From assembly GCF_900109655.1 (NCBI RefSeq), contig NZ_FOAT01000001.1:1-64000 (forward strand): DNA of 64,000 bases, in the 5' to 3' direction. Below are positions 25,065 to 33,842 of the stretch, one piece after another; position 1 is the stretch's first letter, and each line of letters opens with the position of its first letter. Below the pieces are notes generated by a model that saw only the letters and a list, made by a program, of their open reading frames with translations, was not told where the DNA came from and ran no database searches. Origin of the DNA: Hominimerdicola alba (GTDB lineage Bacteria > Bacillota > Clostridia > Oscillospirales > Ruminococcaceae). The position numbers and the translations under genes were made by a program.

Positions 25065-26429
25065 ATGGGAATTAATATCGCACTTGACGGACCTTCCGGC
25101 GCAGGAAAATCAACTATCGCAAAGGCAGTTGCCGCTAAAATGCAGTATGTTTATGTTGATACAGGCGCTATGTACCGCGCTGTTGCCTGCTATATGGTAA
25201 CCAGCGGCACAGACCTGGATGATACTTCCGCAATCATCGAAAAACTGAATGATATATCTATTAAGCTTGAATACAGGGACGGCGCTCAGCACGTTATTCT
25301 TAACGGCGAGGATGTTTCCGATAAGATAAGAACGCCCGAGATATCCATGGCTGCTTCAAAAACCTCTGCTATCCCCGAGGTAAGAACATTCCTTTTTGAT
25401 CTCCAGCAGACCATGGCTAAGGAGAACGATATCATCATGGACGGCAGGGATATCGGTACGGTAGTTCTGCCTAACGCTGATGTAAAAGTATTCCTTACTG
25501 CTTCCGCCGAGGAAAGAGCGAAACGCCGCTTCAAGGAACTTCAGGAGAAAGGCGACCCATCAACTTACGAGGAAGTTCTCCGTGATATCGAACAACGCGA
25601 TTTCAACGATACTCACCGTGAGACCGCTCCTCTTAAAAAGGCCGATGATGCGGTAGAGGTAGATACTACCAAGCTTGATCTTCAGCAGTCAATAGATGAG
25701 ATATGCCGAGTTATTACCGAGAAGCTCGGTGAAAAAAAAAATGATACTCCCGTGACCGAGAAAAAGGAAAGGGCTCCCAAGGCGATAATGGAAGTCCGAC
25801 CCATAAACAAGACCAATAAGGTCAACCCACTGCGGGTCTTGGTTTACGGTCTGCTGCGATGGATAACCATTGGCATCTATCATCTTTATTATGATATTAA
25901 GTGGGAGGGCGTTGAAAACGTCCCCAAGGACGGCGGAAATATTTTCGCTTCCAACCACCGCAGTTATCAGGACCCCGTTTTTATTGCACTTCACGCCCGC
26001 GTTCCTTTGTCATATATGGCTAAGGAGGAGCTTTTTCAGGGAAACAAGGCTTTTAAACATCTGATAACAGCTTTGGGTGCATTCCCTGTCAGTCGAGGAA
26101 AGGGCGATACGGGCGCGATCGATACATCTATTGAAAAGCTCCAGAACGGCAGAAATCTTGCGATTTTCCCCGAGGGCACCCGTTCTCGTGACGGTAAGGT
26201 CGGAAAGGGCAAAACCGGTGTTGCACTTATCGCTGCTGTCGCACAGACTAAGATAATTCCTGTTGGTATTACATTTGAGGGCAAGCTGAAATTCCGTAAG
26301 AAAGTGATCGTTCGTTACGGCAAGCCAATTGTTCCCGCCGAGATCGGAGCGAATAATACCGACAGCAAGTCTCTCAAAGTTTTAAAAAATAAAGTAATGG
26401 AAGAAATTACTAGTCTGGTGAATGAATGA
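25065..26429 (+). CDS. cmk/plsC: Fused cytidylate kinase and 1-acyl-glycerol-3-phosphate acyltransferase
   Basis: 454 residues. Residues 1-220 are CMP/dCMP kinase: P-loop GPSGAGKST (9-17), VDTGAMYRAV and DGRDIGTVV. Residues about 258-454 are a PlsC-type acyltransferase: NHRSYQD (HX4D, about 297), FPEGTRSRDGKVGKGKTG (about 368) and an N-terminal amphipathic/membrane helix. One half makes CDP for nucleotides and CDP-diacylglycerol, the other makes phosphatidic acid, so both feed phospholipid synthesis. The linker is charged and carries ten A residues in a row (25732-25741). The gene overlaps ispH-S1 by four bases. AAGGAG lies nine bases before the start. Cmk-PlsC fusions occur in other Clostridia. 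Confidence 0.95.
   Translation: MGINIALDGPSGAGKSTIAKAVAAKMQYVYVDTGAMYRAVACYMVTSGTDLDDTSAIIEKLNDISIKLEYRDGAQHVILNGEDVSDKIRTPEISMAASKTSAIPEVRTFLFDLQQTMAKENDIIMDGRDIGTVVLPNADVKVFLTASAEERAKRRFKELQEKGDPSTYEEVLRDIEQRDFNDTHRETAPLKKADDAVEVDTTKLDLQQSIDEICRVITEKLGEKKNDTPVTEKKERAPKAIMEVRPINKTNKVNPLRVLVYGLLRWITIGIYHLYYDIKWEGVENVPKDGGNIFASNHRSYQDPVFIALHARVPLSYMAKEELFQGNKAFKHLITALGAFPVSRGKGDTGAIDTSIEKLQNGRNLAIFPEGTRSRDGKVGKGKTGVALIAAVAQTKIIPVGITFEGKLKFRKKVIVRYGKPIVPAEIGANNTDSKSLKVLKNKVMEEITSLVNE
25732..25744 (+). other. A10 slippery run with TGA in the -1 frame
   Basis: Ten consecutive A residues (read GAA AAA AAA AAT in frame) fall exactly in the linker between the Cmk and PlsC domains. One extra A in the mRNA, or a -1 ribosomal shift, turns the next codon into TGA (25742-25744) and yields a 225-residue stand-alone Cmk. 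Whether slippage occurs is inference; the run and stop are seen directly. Confidence 0.6.
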
Positions 26430-28396
26430 TGTTAACTAATTGTAAAATTTCTGTTGCTAAAAGCGCAGGATTCTGTTTTGGTGTAGACAGAGCGATAAAA
26501 ATGGTGTATAATGAATTAGATAACCGAAATAATATTGTAACGTTAGGTCCGATCATTCACAATCAGAACGTCGTTGATGACCTTAAAGCCAGAGGGGTTT
26601 ATCCCGTGGAACTGGATGAGGTCAGAAATGGTCAGACAGTTGTGATACGCTCCCACGGCGTAGGCAGAGATGTCTATGATAAGCTCGCTGAGCTTGACAC
26701 CGAGGTCGTTGATGCGACTTGTCCCTTTGTTGCAAAGATACATAATATAGCCGGTGAAAAATCTGCCGAGGGTCATGTGATACTGATAGCAGGTGATGCC
26801 AGTCATCCTGAGGTGAAAGGGATAATGGGACACTGTCATGGCGAGTGTTATGTGTTTGAAAATTGTGGCGAATTTGAAAATTTGGTGAAAAATGAAGATT
26901 TTTTGTCAAAAAAGGTTGCAATTTTGGCTCAAACGACGTATAATAAGAATATGTGGAAAGAATGTGTACCGCTTTTCAAAAAATATCTTCCCCATGCGGA
27001 GATATGTGAAACGATATGCAATGCCACCAATATCCGCCAGAATGAGGCTGAAGAGCTGGCAAAAAAAGCGGATATAATGGTGATAGCGGGCGGAAAACAC
27101 AGCTCTAACACCCACAAGCTTAAGGCTATCTGCGAACAGCACTGCAAATGTGTTCTCGTGGAGAATGCCGAAGATCTGCGAAGATGCGGTCTTGACCTGA
27201 CAGGTGCAAAATTTATCGGGATCTCTGCCGGTGCTTCGACACCCGGCTATATTATAAAGGAGGTACAGGACACTATGAGTGAACTGCTGAACAATGTTGA
27301 CAATACTGTTGACGAAGAATTTAATCTGGAGGCGATCGATAAGACCCTCAAAAAAATATATCCGGGAGCGAAGGTAGAAGGCACTGTCGAATCTGTGAAC
27401 GAAACCGAAGTCATCGTTGACATCGGAACCAAGCACACAGGCTATGTATCACTGAGCGAACTTACAGATGACCCCGGCAAGAAGCCTGCGGATATCGTAA
27501 GTGTTGGCGATACCATCGAGCTGATCGTTATCAAGACCAGCGATACCGACGGTACTGTAATGCTCTCCAAGAAGAGAGTTGACGCTGACAAGAGCTTCCA
27601 GAAGATCAAGGATGCTGCTGAGAGCGGCGAGATCCTTGAGGGTATCGTTACCAACGTAGTTAAGGGCGGCGTACTTGTTTCCGCTGACGGCGTAAAGGTA
27701 TTCGTTCCTGCTTCTCAGGCTGCTCCCAGAAGAGATTTCGATCTCAACGATCTGCTCAAGCAGACTGTTAAGTTCAAGATCCTTGAAGTAAATGACGTTA
27801 AGCAGAGAGCTGTTGGCTCTGTAAGAGCTGTAGCTAGAGAAGAGAAGGCTGCTGCACAGTCCAAGTTCTTCGATACTGCTTCAGTTGGCGCTGAGATGGA
27901 AGGTGTTGTTAAGTCCATCACAGATTACGGTGTATTCGTTGATCTGGGCGGCGTTGACGGTCTTGTAAGAAGAGCTGACCTTAGCTGGAACAGGATCAAG
28001 CATCCTTCCGATGTTGTTTCTATCGGCGACACCGTTACTGTTAAAATCAAGGATATCGATCCTGAGACCAAGAAGGTATCCCTTACATACAAGAAGGATT
28101 CCGAGAATCCTTGGGAGATCTTTGTTAACAACTACGAGGTAGGTCAGGACGTTAAGGCAACTATCGTTTCTATCACCTCCTTCGGTGCATTTGCACAGAT
28201 CATTGATGGTATCGATGGTCTTATCCACATCTCTCAGATCGCTAATCAGAGAGTAAATAACGTTGCTGATATACTTGCTGTCGGCGATGTTGTTGACTGC
28301 CGCATCACTGAGATAGATGCTGATAAGAAGAGGATCAGCCTCTCCAGAAGAGCTCTGCTTGATGATGAGGAAACTGAGGAGACCGACGCTGAATAA
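26426..28396 (+). CDS. ispH: Fused IspH (HMB-PP reductase) and S1-domain protein
   Basis: 656 residues. Residues 1-285 are 4-hydroxy-3-methylbut-2-enyl diphosphate reductase, the [4Fe-4S] enzyme that makes IPP and DMAPP at the end of the MEP pathway. The three cluster cysteines are in AGFCFGV, DATCPFV and ICNATNIRQ. Residues about 315-645 hold four S1 RNA-binding repeats (for example EGVVKSITDYGVFVDLGG), as in ribosomal protein S1. This fusion is known in Clostridia and may replace RpsA. The start overlaps the cmk-plsC stop (ATGATG; 26426 or 26429) with only a weak GGTGA SD, which points to coupled translation. A strong terminator follows. Confidence 0.95.
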   Translation: MMLTNCKISVAKSAGFCFGVDRAIKMVYNELDNRNNIVTLGPIIHNQNVVDDLKARGVYPVELDEVRNGQTVVIRSHGVGRDVYDKLAELDTEVVDATCPFVAKIHNIAGEKSAEGHVILIAGDASHPEVKGIMGHCHGECYVFENCGEFENLVKNEDFLSKKVAILAQTTYNKNMWKECVPLFKKYLPHAEICETICNATNIRQNEAEELAKKADIMVIAGGKHSSNTHKLKAICEQHCKCVLVENAEDLRRCGLDLTGAKFIGISAGASTPGYIIKEVQDTMSELLNNVDNTVDEEFNLEAIDKTLKKIYPGAKVEGTVESVNETEVIVDIGTKHTGYVSLSELTDDPGKKPADIVSVGDTIELIVIKTSDTDGTVMLSKKRVDADKSFQKIKDAAESGEILEGIVTNVVKGGVLVSADGVKVFVPASQAAPRRDFDLNDLLKQTVKFKILEVNDVKQRAVGSVRAVAREEKAAAQSKFFDTASVGAEMEGVVKSITDYGVFVDLGGVDGLVRRADLSWNRIKHPSDVVSIGDTVTVKIKDIDPETKKVSLTYKKDSENPWEIFVNNYEVGQDVKATIVSITSFGAFAQIIDGIDGLIHISQIANQRVNNVADILAVGDVVDCRITEIDADKKRISLSRRALLDDEETEETDAE

Positions 28397-28411
28397 TCAG
28401 CATTAATTTAA

Positions 28412-28439
28412 TGGGGACGGTCAACGTCCCCATTTTTTT
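28412..28439 (+). terminator. Terminator of the cmk-plsC/ispH-S1 operon
   Basis: An 8-bp GC-rich stem (TGGGGACG and CGTCCCCA) with a 5-base loop, then TTTTTTTG. Confidence 0.92.
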
Positions 28440-28548
28440 GTGAAAAATAGAGAGCTGAACCGTTTATAAATGTGCTTTTAAGCGAGTTAAATAAGTATAT
28501 TGTACGGTTTTTGTTTGTTTACCGCTCCATATTTTGTAAGCAAGAGTC

Positions 28549-28577
28549 TTGCATTATTCTAGGAAATATGGTATACT
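28549..28577 (+). promoter_or_regulatory. Promoter of the class A PBP gene
   Basis: TTGCAT (28549-28554), 17-base spacer, TATACT (28572-28577). The 237-base gap after the ispH-S1 terminator holds nothing else that I can support. Confidence 0.6.
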
Positions 28578-28633
28578 ATAATTGATATGTAATGTTTGCG
28601 GTAAACGCAGTCAGTATTGGAAGGTCTTATTAT

Positions 28634-30838
28634 ATGGAACAAAAAAGAAGAAATAAAACAAAACATAGAAGACGAGGAACACACCCTGTTGTTCATATAC
28701 TTAAAGCTATGGGTACGCTTCTTCTGTCGATTTTTCTGATAATAATAATTACTCTGTCCATCTTTGGCACGGTACTTACCATCTACGTTCTGAATTTTGC
28801 TGATACCACTACAGATATCATGCTTGAAAAGAACGTTGAAAGCAATATCACGAGATTCCTTTACGATAACCCTGATTATGATGAGGATACCGATGACCCG
28901 AAGGACAAGTATGTGCTGTATTATACCATGAGGAACGAGTACAAGCATCAACTGTGGGTCGATCTTGATCAGATACCTCAGGTTGTACAGGATGCCTTTG
29001 TGTATACCGAGGACGAACGTTTTTATGCCCATGATGGTGTTGACTTCAAGAGTACTTTTGCTGCTTTTGTAAATGCGTTTCTGCCTAATCGTTCCAAACG
29101 AGGCGGTTCTACTATTACTCAGCAGACCATCAAGAACCTGACCGGCGATGATGCGGCATCAGGCGTGCAGGGTATCGAGCGTAAGATCCGTGAGGTTTTT
29201 CGTGCGATAAACGTTGAGAAGAACTACACTAAGGAAGATATTCTCCAGACTTATCTTAATGTTGTTCCCCAGGGTACTCAGAAATATGATATAATTGGTG
29301 TACAGTCAGCTGCTAATTTCTATTTCGGTAAAGATGTTTCAGAACTTGATCTTGCCGAAGCAGCTTGTCTTGCAGGAATGAACAATGCCCCGGCTTGGAA
29401 TAACCCTATCGATAATATCAAAAATAATGATATCAGAAGGCAGCACTGTCTTGAGCGTATGCTTGTAAACGGAGCGATATCCTCACAGGAGTATAATGAC
29501 GCTCTTAATGAACCTTTGGAGCTTGCTGGTAATTTTGATTATTCAAGTGAAACTGTTTATGACGGTGAGCTTGAAGAGCAGGGTATGACTGACTGGTATC
29601 TTGATGCTGCTATTCTGGAAGCCAGGGAAAGAATTGCTTCCGAAAGAGGCATTTCGATTGATGAAGCAGCAGAGAAGATCTCTAATGGTGGCTATACTAT
29701 TTATACTTGTGTAGATATCGATATGCAGCATGAGATCGAAAAGAAAATGCAGGATGCAAGTAATTTTACAACTTGGTATATGGATCCTGAGGATGATACA
29801 CTATGGTCTGCCTTTGTTTGTATGGACTATAAAGGCAATGTTAAAGCCGTCTGCAGCTCTCGTTCAGAAAAAGATGAGATGCTGGGTTGGAACCAGGCTG
29901 TTAATGGTGAAAGATCCCCGGGTTCGTGTATAAAGCCTATTGCTTCTTATGCACCTGCCCTGGATCAGGATCTTATCACCATGACATCGGCATATAACGA
30001 TAAGCCCATAAAATTAAATGGTAAAGACTGGCCTGTAAACTATTCTGAATTTGATGCTACTCAGGGTAACTGGTCATATAAGAATTTCTACACATATCAG
30101 ATGCTGCTTAAATCTCTTAATACCATGCCCGCACAGCTTATCGATCAGCTTACACCATCGTATTCATATAATTTCTTGAAAACTAAACTTGATATAACTA
30201 ACCTGTTAGATACCGATAATGACTATGCTCCTCTTACTGTAGGTGCTTTCGGCTATGGTCTTCATCTTGATGAGCTTGTTGGTGCATATATGATCTTCGG
30301 AAACGGAGGCAGAAAGTACGAAAAGAGCTATATTTATAAGATAGAGGATGCTGCCGGAAAAGTTGTTTACGAGAAAACTGACGGTTACAAACAGGCTATT
30401 TCTGACAGTACAGCTTATATAATGAATCGAATGATGCAGTATGTCATCAACGACAAAGAAGGTACTGGTAGATACGCTAAGCTGAAGAAGACAGATCTTG
30501 TTGGTAAGACAGGTACGTCTGAGAGCTGGAACGATCTTAACTTTGTAGGCTGTACTCCCGATTACGTTTCGGGTATATGGATAGGTTATGAGAAACTTGA
30601 GACCATACCGACAAATGATTATCAGAATATCGGTGCCATTTGGAAGAATATCTTCGGTGATATAGCTGATTCAGAGCCTCATAAGAGTTTTGATGATGAA
30701 GGCTGTTTCCCCATGCCTGATACTGTTGTAAAGCTTAACTTCTGTACAAGTACAGGACTTATAGCAACTGATCGCTGCGCAAGTCAGCAGGTAGGCTATT
30801 TTAAGGCATCAAACGTTCCTGATTATTGTTACCACTAA
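28634..30838 (+). CDS. Class A penicillin-binding protein (PBP1A type)
   Basis: 734 residues. A bifunctional peptidoglycan synthase with a short basic cytoplasmic tail, one membrane segment (about 18-45) and two catalytic domains outside. The GT51 glycosyltransferase has EDERFYAHDG (about 125) and RGGSTITQQTIKN (about 155). The transpeptidase has SxxK in SPGSCIKP (about 430), SLN (about 492) and KTGTS (about 625). GGAAGG lies nine bases before the ATG at 28634; an ATG 14 codons upstream has no SD. It is the last gene before a strong terminator. The C-terminus is short, with no extra repeat domain. Confidence 0.95.
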   Translation: MEQKRRNKTKHRRRGTHPVVHILKAMGTLLLSIFLIIIITLSIFGTVLTIYVLNFADTTTDIMLEKNVESNITRFLYDNPDYDEDTDDPKDKYVLYYTMRNEYKHQLWVDLDQIPQVVQDAFVYTEDERFYAHDGVDFKSTFAAFVNAFLPNRSKRGGSTITQQTIKNLTGDDAASGVQGIERKIREVFRAINVEKNYTKEDILQTYLNVVPQGTQKYDIIGVQSAANFYFGKDVSELDLAEAACLAGMNNAPAWNNPIDNIKNNDIRRQHCLERMLVNGAISSQEYNDALNEPLELAGNFDYSSETVYDGELEEQGMTDWYLDAAILEARERIASERGISIDEAAEKISNGGYTIYTCVDIDMQHEIEKKMQDASNFTTWYMDPEDDTLWSAFVCMDYKGNVKAVCSSRSEKDEMLGWNQAVNGERSPGSCIKPIASYAPALDQDLITMTSAYNDKPIKLNGKDWPVNYSEFDATQGNWSYKNFYTYQMLLKSLNTMPAQLIDQLTPSYSYNFLKTKLDITNLLDTDNDYAPLTVGAFGYGLHLDELVGAYMIFGNGGRKYEKSYIYKIEDAAGKVVYEKTDGYKQAISDSTAYIMNRMMQYVINDKEGTGRYAKLKKTDLVGKTGTSESWNDLNFVGCTPDYVSGIWIGYEKLETIPTNDYQNIGAIWKNIFGDIADSEPHKSFDDEGCFPMPDTVVKLNFCTSTGLIATDRCASQQVGYFKASNVPDYCYH

Positions 30839-30866
30839 AGCTATTTACCGTTAAGTTGATGGTATT

Positions 30867-30902
30867 GACCTCCGTACCATATAAGTACGGAGGTCTTATT
30901 TT
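30867..30902 (+). terminator. Terminator of the PBP gene
   Basis: An 11-bp perfect stem (GACCTCCGTAC and GTACGGAGGTC) with a 7-base loop, then TTATTTT. The next gene starts only 12 bases later, so its promoter must overlap or some read-through occurs. Confidence 0.85.
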
Positions 30903-30914
30903 GAAAGGTCAATT

Positions 30915-32030
30915 ATGAATAATTTAAGACTATGTATCCCTTGTCACTTCGGTCTTGAAAAGACATTAAAATTTGAGATCGAAAGGATAGGAGGGGAGAA
31001 CCTTACCGTTACTGACGGCAAGGTCACTTTCAGCGGCGATTATAATACCGTTGCAAAAGCAAATCTGTGGGTCTCCACAGGTGAAAGAGTGCTTATTGAG
31101 CTTGCTTCATTTACTGCCCGCAGTTTTGAAGAGCTGTTTCAGGGTGTTATGAATATACCGCTGGAAGAATTTATCGGAAAGTATGATGCTTTTCCCGTAA
31201 AAGGGCATTCGCTGGATTCACAGCTTCATTCCGTGCCCGATTGTCAGAAGATTATAAAAAAAGCCTGTGTCAAGAGGCTTGAAAAAGTCTACGGTATTTC
31301 CTATTTTGAAGAAACAGGTGCTAAGCATCAGCTGCAATTTTCGCTGATGAAAGATGTTTTTACTCTTTATCTCGATACCACCGGTGAGGGTCTGCATAAG
31401 CGCGGATACCGCAGAAATTCCAATGCTGCACCTATCAAGGAAACTCTTGCCGCAGGTATTATCGACTTAGGAAGAGTCAGAGCTGATTCCATCGTATGCG
31501 ACCCCATGTGCGGTTCGGGAACTTTTCTTATCGAAGCCGCTTACAAGGCGCTTAAGGTTGCTCCCGGTATACGTAGGAATTTCGCGGCGCAAAAATGGGA
31601 TCAGATTCCTGAAAAGGTCTGGCAGAATGCCCGCGCAGAAGCTATGGATATGATAGACAAGCAGGGAAGTTTCAAGGCTTTCGGCTTTGATGTCGATGAT
31701 ATCGCGGTGGAGCTTACAAGAGATAATGCCAAAAAGGCTGGTGTAGGTTCTAAGCTTACAGTCAAGCAGCAGGATATCAGCAAATTTGTTCAGCCCGAAC
31801 AGTGCATCACTTTTTGCAATCCTCCCTACGGCGAAAGATTGCTGGAGATTCGCGATGCTGAGGAACTGTACAAGCGTCTCGGTGAAAGATTGCAGCCGTC
31901 AAGGGAAAGACCTTGTTATATAATCTCACCACATGAGGAGTTTGAAAAATTCTTCGGCAAAAAGGCTGATAAAAAGCGCAAGCTGTATAACGGCATGATC
32001 AAATGTGATCTGTATATGTATTTTAAATAA
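30915..32030 (+). CDS. THUMP-domain class I SAM-dependent RNA methyltransferase (RlmL N-terminal/YpsC type)
   Basis: 371 residues. The N-terminal ferredoxin-like and THUMP part (about 1-155) binds RNA. The catalytic part has DPMCGSGTFLIEAA (SAM loop, about 197) and NPPYGERL (about 302), the amino-N-methyltransferase motif. By homology it should make N2-methylguanosine in 23S rRNA; the exact base is not certain. AAAGG precedes the start. The stop and the next start share one base (TAATG). Confidence 0.92.
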   Translation: MNNLRLCIPCHFGLEKTLKFEIERIGGENLTVTDGKVTFSGDYNTVAKANLWVSTGERVLIELASFTARSFEELFQGVMNIPLEEFIGKYDAFPVKGHSLDSQLHSVPDCQKIIKKACVKRLEKVYGISYFEETGAKHQLQFSLMKDVFTLYLDTTGEGLHKRGYRRNSNAAPIKETLAAGIIDLGRVRADSIVCDPMCGSGTFLIEAAYKALKVAPGIRRNFAAQKWDQIPEKVWQNARAEAMDMIDKQGSFKAFGFDVDDIAVELTRDNAKKAGVGSKLTVKQQDISKFVQPEQCITFCNPPYGERLLEIRDAEELYKRLGERLQPSRERPCYIISPHEEFEKFFGKKADKKRKLYNGMIKCDLYMYFK

Positions 32031-32401
32031 TGGATATTGAAACAGCAAAGCAGATTCTTTCTGATAATTTTAATGTCAAGGAAAACACATTTACATATAT
32101 CATGTATGAAAAGAATCGTTTTCCAAAAGAAGAATTCTGGCAGGTCTATGACAGTATCGAATTTCTTGTGAATAATAAGGTATTCACCCGTGAACTTGCT
32201 GAACAGGTAAGCTATTGTTATGAGCGTTTCCTTAAAGAACTTATCTATCATTGTGATGGTGGTGATTCTCACGGGTTAGCTGATCTCCCTGAAAATTTTT
32301 ATGTTTATATAGATCGGTTGGATTATATAGTAACAGCTTTTTATCGCGGTTATGATAAATTGTTGGATGACCGTTACTTTGAATTGGAAAGATATGGTTA
32401 A
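32030..32401 (+). CDS. Hypothetical cytoplasmic protein
   Basis: 123 residues, acidic, mostly helical, no membrane segment. Aromatic-rich stretches (YIMYEKNRFPKEEFWQVYDS and FYRGYDKLLDDRYF) are the only landmarks. No family recognised. It overlaps the methyltransferase stop by one base and ends eight bases before the HAD gene, so it is in the middle of an operon and very likely real. A role linked to RNA modification is possible but unsupported. Confidence 0.72.
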   Translation: MDIETAKQILSDNFNVKENTFTYIMYEKNRFPKEEFWQVYDSIEFLVNNKVFTRELAEQVSYCYERFLKELIYHCDGGDSHGLADLPENFYVYIDRLDYIVTAFYRGYDKLLDDRYFELERYG

Positions 32402-32409
32402 GGAGAAAA

Positions 32410-33078
32410 ATGTATACATTAGATAATATTGACGGTATAGTATTTGACATGGACGGTGTCATATTTGATACTGAAGCAGTTTGTATGAAGTGCTGGCTGA
32501 AAGTCGGTGAAAGACACGGACTAGAAAATGTCGAGTATTATGTGCGTCTTTGCACAGGCAGAAACGATAAGGATACCGAGCGTATAGTCACCGAAGCTTA
32601 CGGTGATAAGCATGATATTAAAAAGCTTCGTGCAGAAGTAAATGAGGAAGTTCAGGCGACTTTAAGGAAAGGTGTCCCACTCAAAGATGGCGCAAAGGAA
32701 GTTCTTGAATGGCTTCACGAAAGCGGAGTTAAGATCGGTCTTGCATCTTCTACACGCTACGATATAATAGTTAGAGAGATGACAGAAGTTGGTCTGCTGC
32801 ACTGCTTTGATGCGATAATCGGTGGAGATATGGTGGAGAGATCAAAGCCCGAACCCGATATCTACCTTATCGCCTGCGAAAAGCTTGGCTTTGATCCCAA
32901 GAATACTTTCGCAGTCGAGGATTCCCGCAACGGAATAATCTCAGCAAGTGCCGCAGGTATGATGCCGATTCTTATCCCCGATCTCATCGAACCTGATGAG
33001 ATCATGCTTGAAAAGGCATACGTCAAGCTTGACAGCTTGATGGAATTCAAAGATAAAATGTTAAGTACAGGTTTATAA
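32410..33078 (+). CDS. HAD-superfamily hydrolase, beta-phosphoglucomutase-like
   Basis: 222 residues. Subfamily IA HAD fold: DMDGVIFDTE (motif I, nucleophile Asp in GIVFDMD), ASSTR (motif II), the Lys in RSKPEPDIY (motif III) and VEDSRNGI (motif IV). A helical cap lies between motifs I and II. It removes phosphate from a small molecule or isomerises a sugar phosphate. The DxD and cap style fit the beta-phosphoglucomutase branch, but the substrate is not predictable. GGAG precedes the start. Confidence 0.9.
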   Translation: MYTLDNIDGIVFDMDGVIFDTEAVCMKCWLKVGERHGLENVEYYVRLCTGRNDKDTERIVTEAYGDKHDIKKLRAEVNEEVQATLRKGVPLKDGAKEVLEWLHESGVKIGLASSTRYDIIVREMTEVGLLHCFDAIIGGDMVERSKPEPDIYLIACEKLGFDPKNTFAVEDSRNGIISASAAGMMPILIPDLIEPDEIMLEKAYVKLDSLMEFKDKMLSTGL

Positions 33079-33105
33079 ACCTGACAAATAAAGGAGGTAC
33101 AAAAA

Positions 33106-33783
33106 ATGCGTTACGAAATCCAAGGCGAGCCGATGCCAGTTGTTATCTGTTATCTGAACAACGGCGAGGCGATCAAATGTCAGCAGGGAGCTATGAGCTG
33201 GATGAGCCCCAACATGAATATGTCCACCAATGCAGGCGGTGGAATAGGAAAGGCACTTTCCCGTGCTTTTTCGGGTGAATCCATGTTCCAGAATGTTTAC
33301 ACTGCTACAAATGGTGACGGCATGATCGCTATGGCATCAAATTTCCCAGGCACTATCAAGCCCATGGACGTTTCTCAGATGCCTATAGTTGCTCAGAAGT
33401 CAGCTTTCCTTGCAAGTGAGATGGGAGTTAATATGGAGATATTCTTCCAGAAGAGATTTGGTGCAGGCTTCTTCGGCGGTGAGGGCTTCATCATGCAGAA
33501 GTTCTCGGGTCAGGGTACTGTTTTCCTTGAGCTTGACGGTTCTATCGTTGAGTATCAGCTGGCTCAGGGTCAGTCCATGCTGGTTGACACAGGTTGTCTT
33601 GCTGCTATGGAAGCTTCCTGCTCCATCGATATCGAACAGGTTGCAGGCTTAAAGAACAAGCTGTTCGGCGGCGAGGGCTTCTTCAATACAAGAATTACCG
33701 GTCCAGGTCATGTTTGGCTCCAGACAATGCCTGTCAGCAATCTTGCAGGCGCTATCAGACCTTACATTCCTACCGGAGCCTGA
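33106..33783 (+). CDS. AIM24-family (TIGR00266) protein
   Basis: 225 residues, all-beta, Gly-rich. The family pattern is clear: MRYEIQGEPMPVV at the start, then ECxxGAMSWM-like QQGAMSWMSPN, GEGFIMQKFSGQGTVFLE and a C-terminal LWLQTMPV-type end (HVWLQTMPVSNLA). It forms a beta-sandwich trimer; the function is unknown, though membrane or stress roles have been suggested. A strong AAAGGAGG precedes the start. Last gene before a bidirectional terminator. Confidence 0.92.
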   Translation: MRYEIQGEPMPVVICYLNNGEAIKCQQGAMSWMSPNMNMSTNAGGGIGKALSRAFSGESMFQNVYTATNGDGMIAMASNFPGTIKPMDVSQMPIVAQKSAFLASEMGVNMEIFFQKRFGAGFFGGEGFIMQKFSGQGTVFLELDGSIVEYQLAQGQSMLVDTGCLAAMEASCSIDIEQVAGLKNKLFGGEGFFNTRITGPGHVWLQTMPVSNLAGAIRPYIPTGA

Positions 33784-33802
33784 TAACTACATATTTGTAT
33801 AC

Positions 33803-33842
33803 AAAAAAGGGCGGAAAGATCAAGTCTTTCCGTCTTGTTTTT
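33803..33842. terminator. Bidirectional terminator between AIM24 and cytidylyltransferase genes
   Basis: An 8-bp stem (CGGAAAGA and TCTTTCCG) with a 5-base loop has TTGTTTTTT on the plus side and CCCTTTTTTG on the minus side. It serves both convergent genes. Confidence 0.82.

Noticed and set aside
25732-25741. The A10 run as a sequencing artefact causing a false fusion
   Set aside because: With ten A residues the frame is open across both conserved domains, and such fusions are known. A length error of exactly three is unlikely. It cannot be fully excluded without reads.
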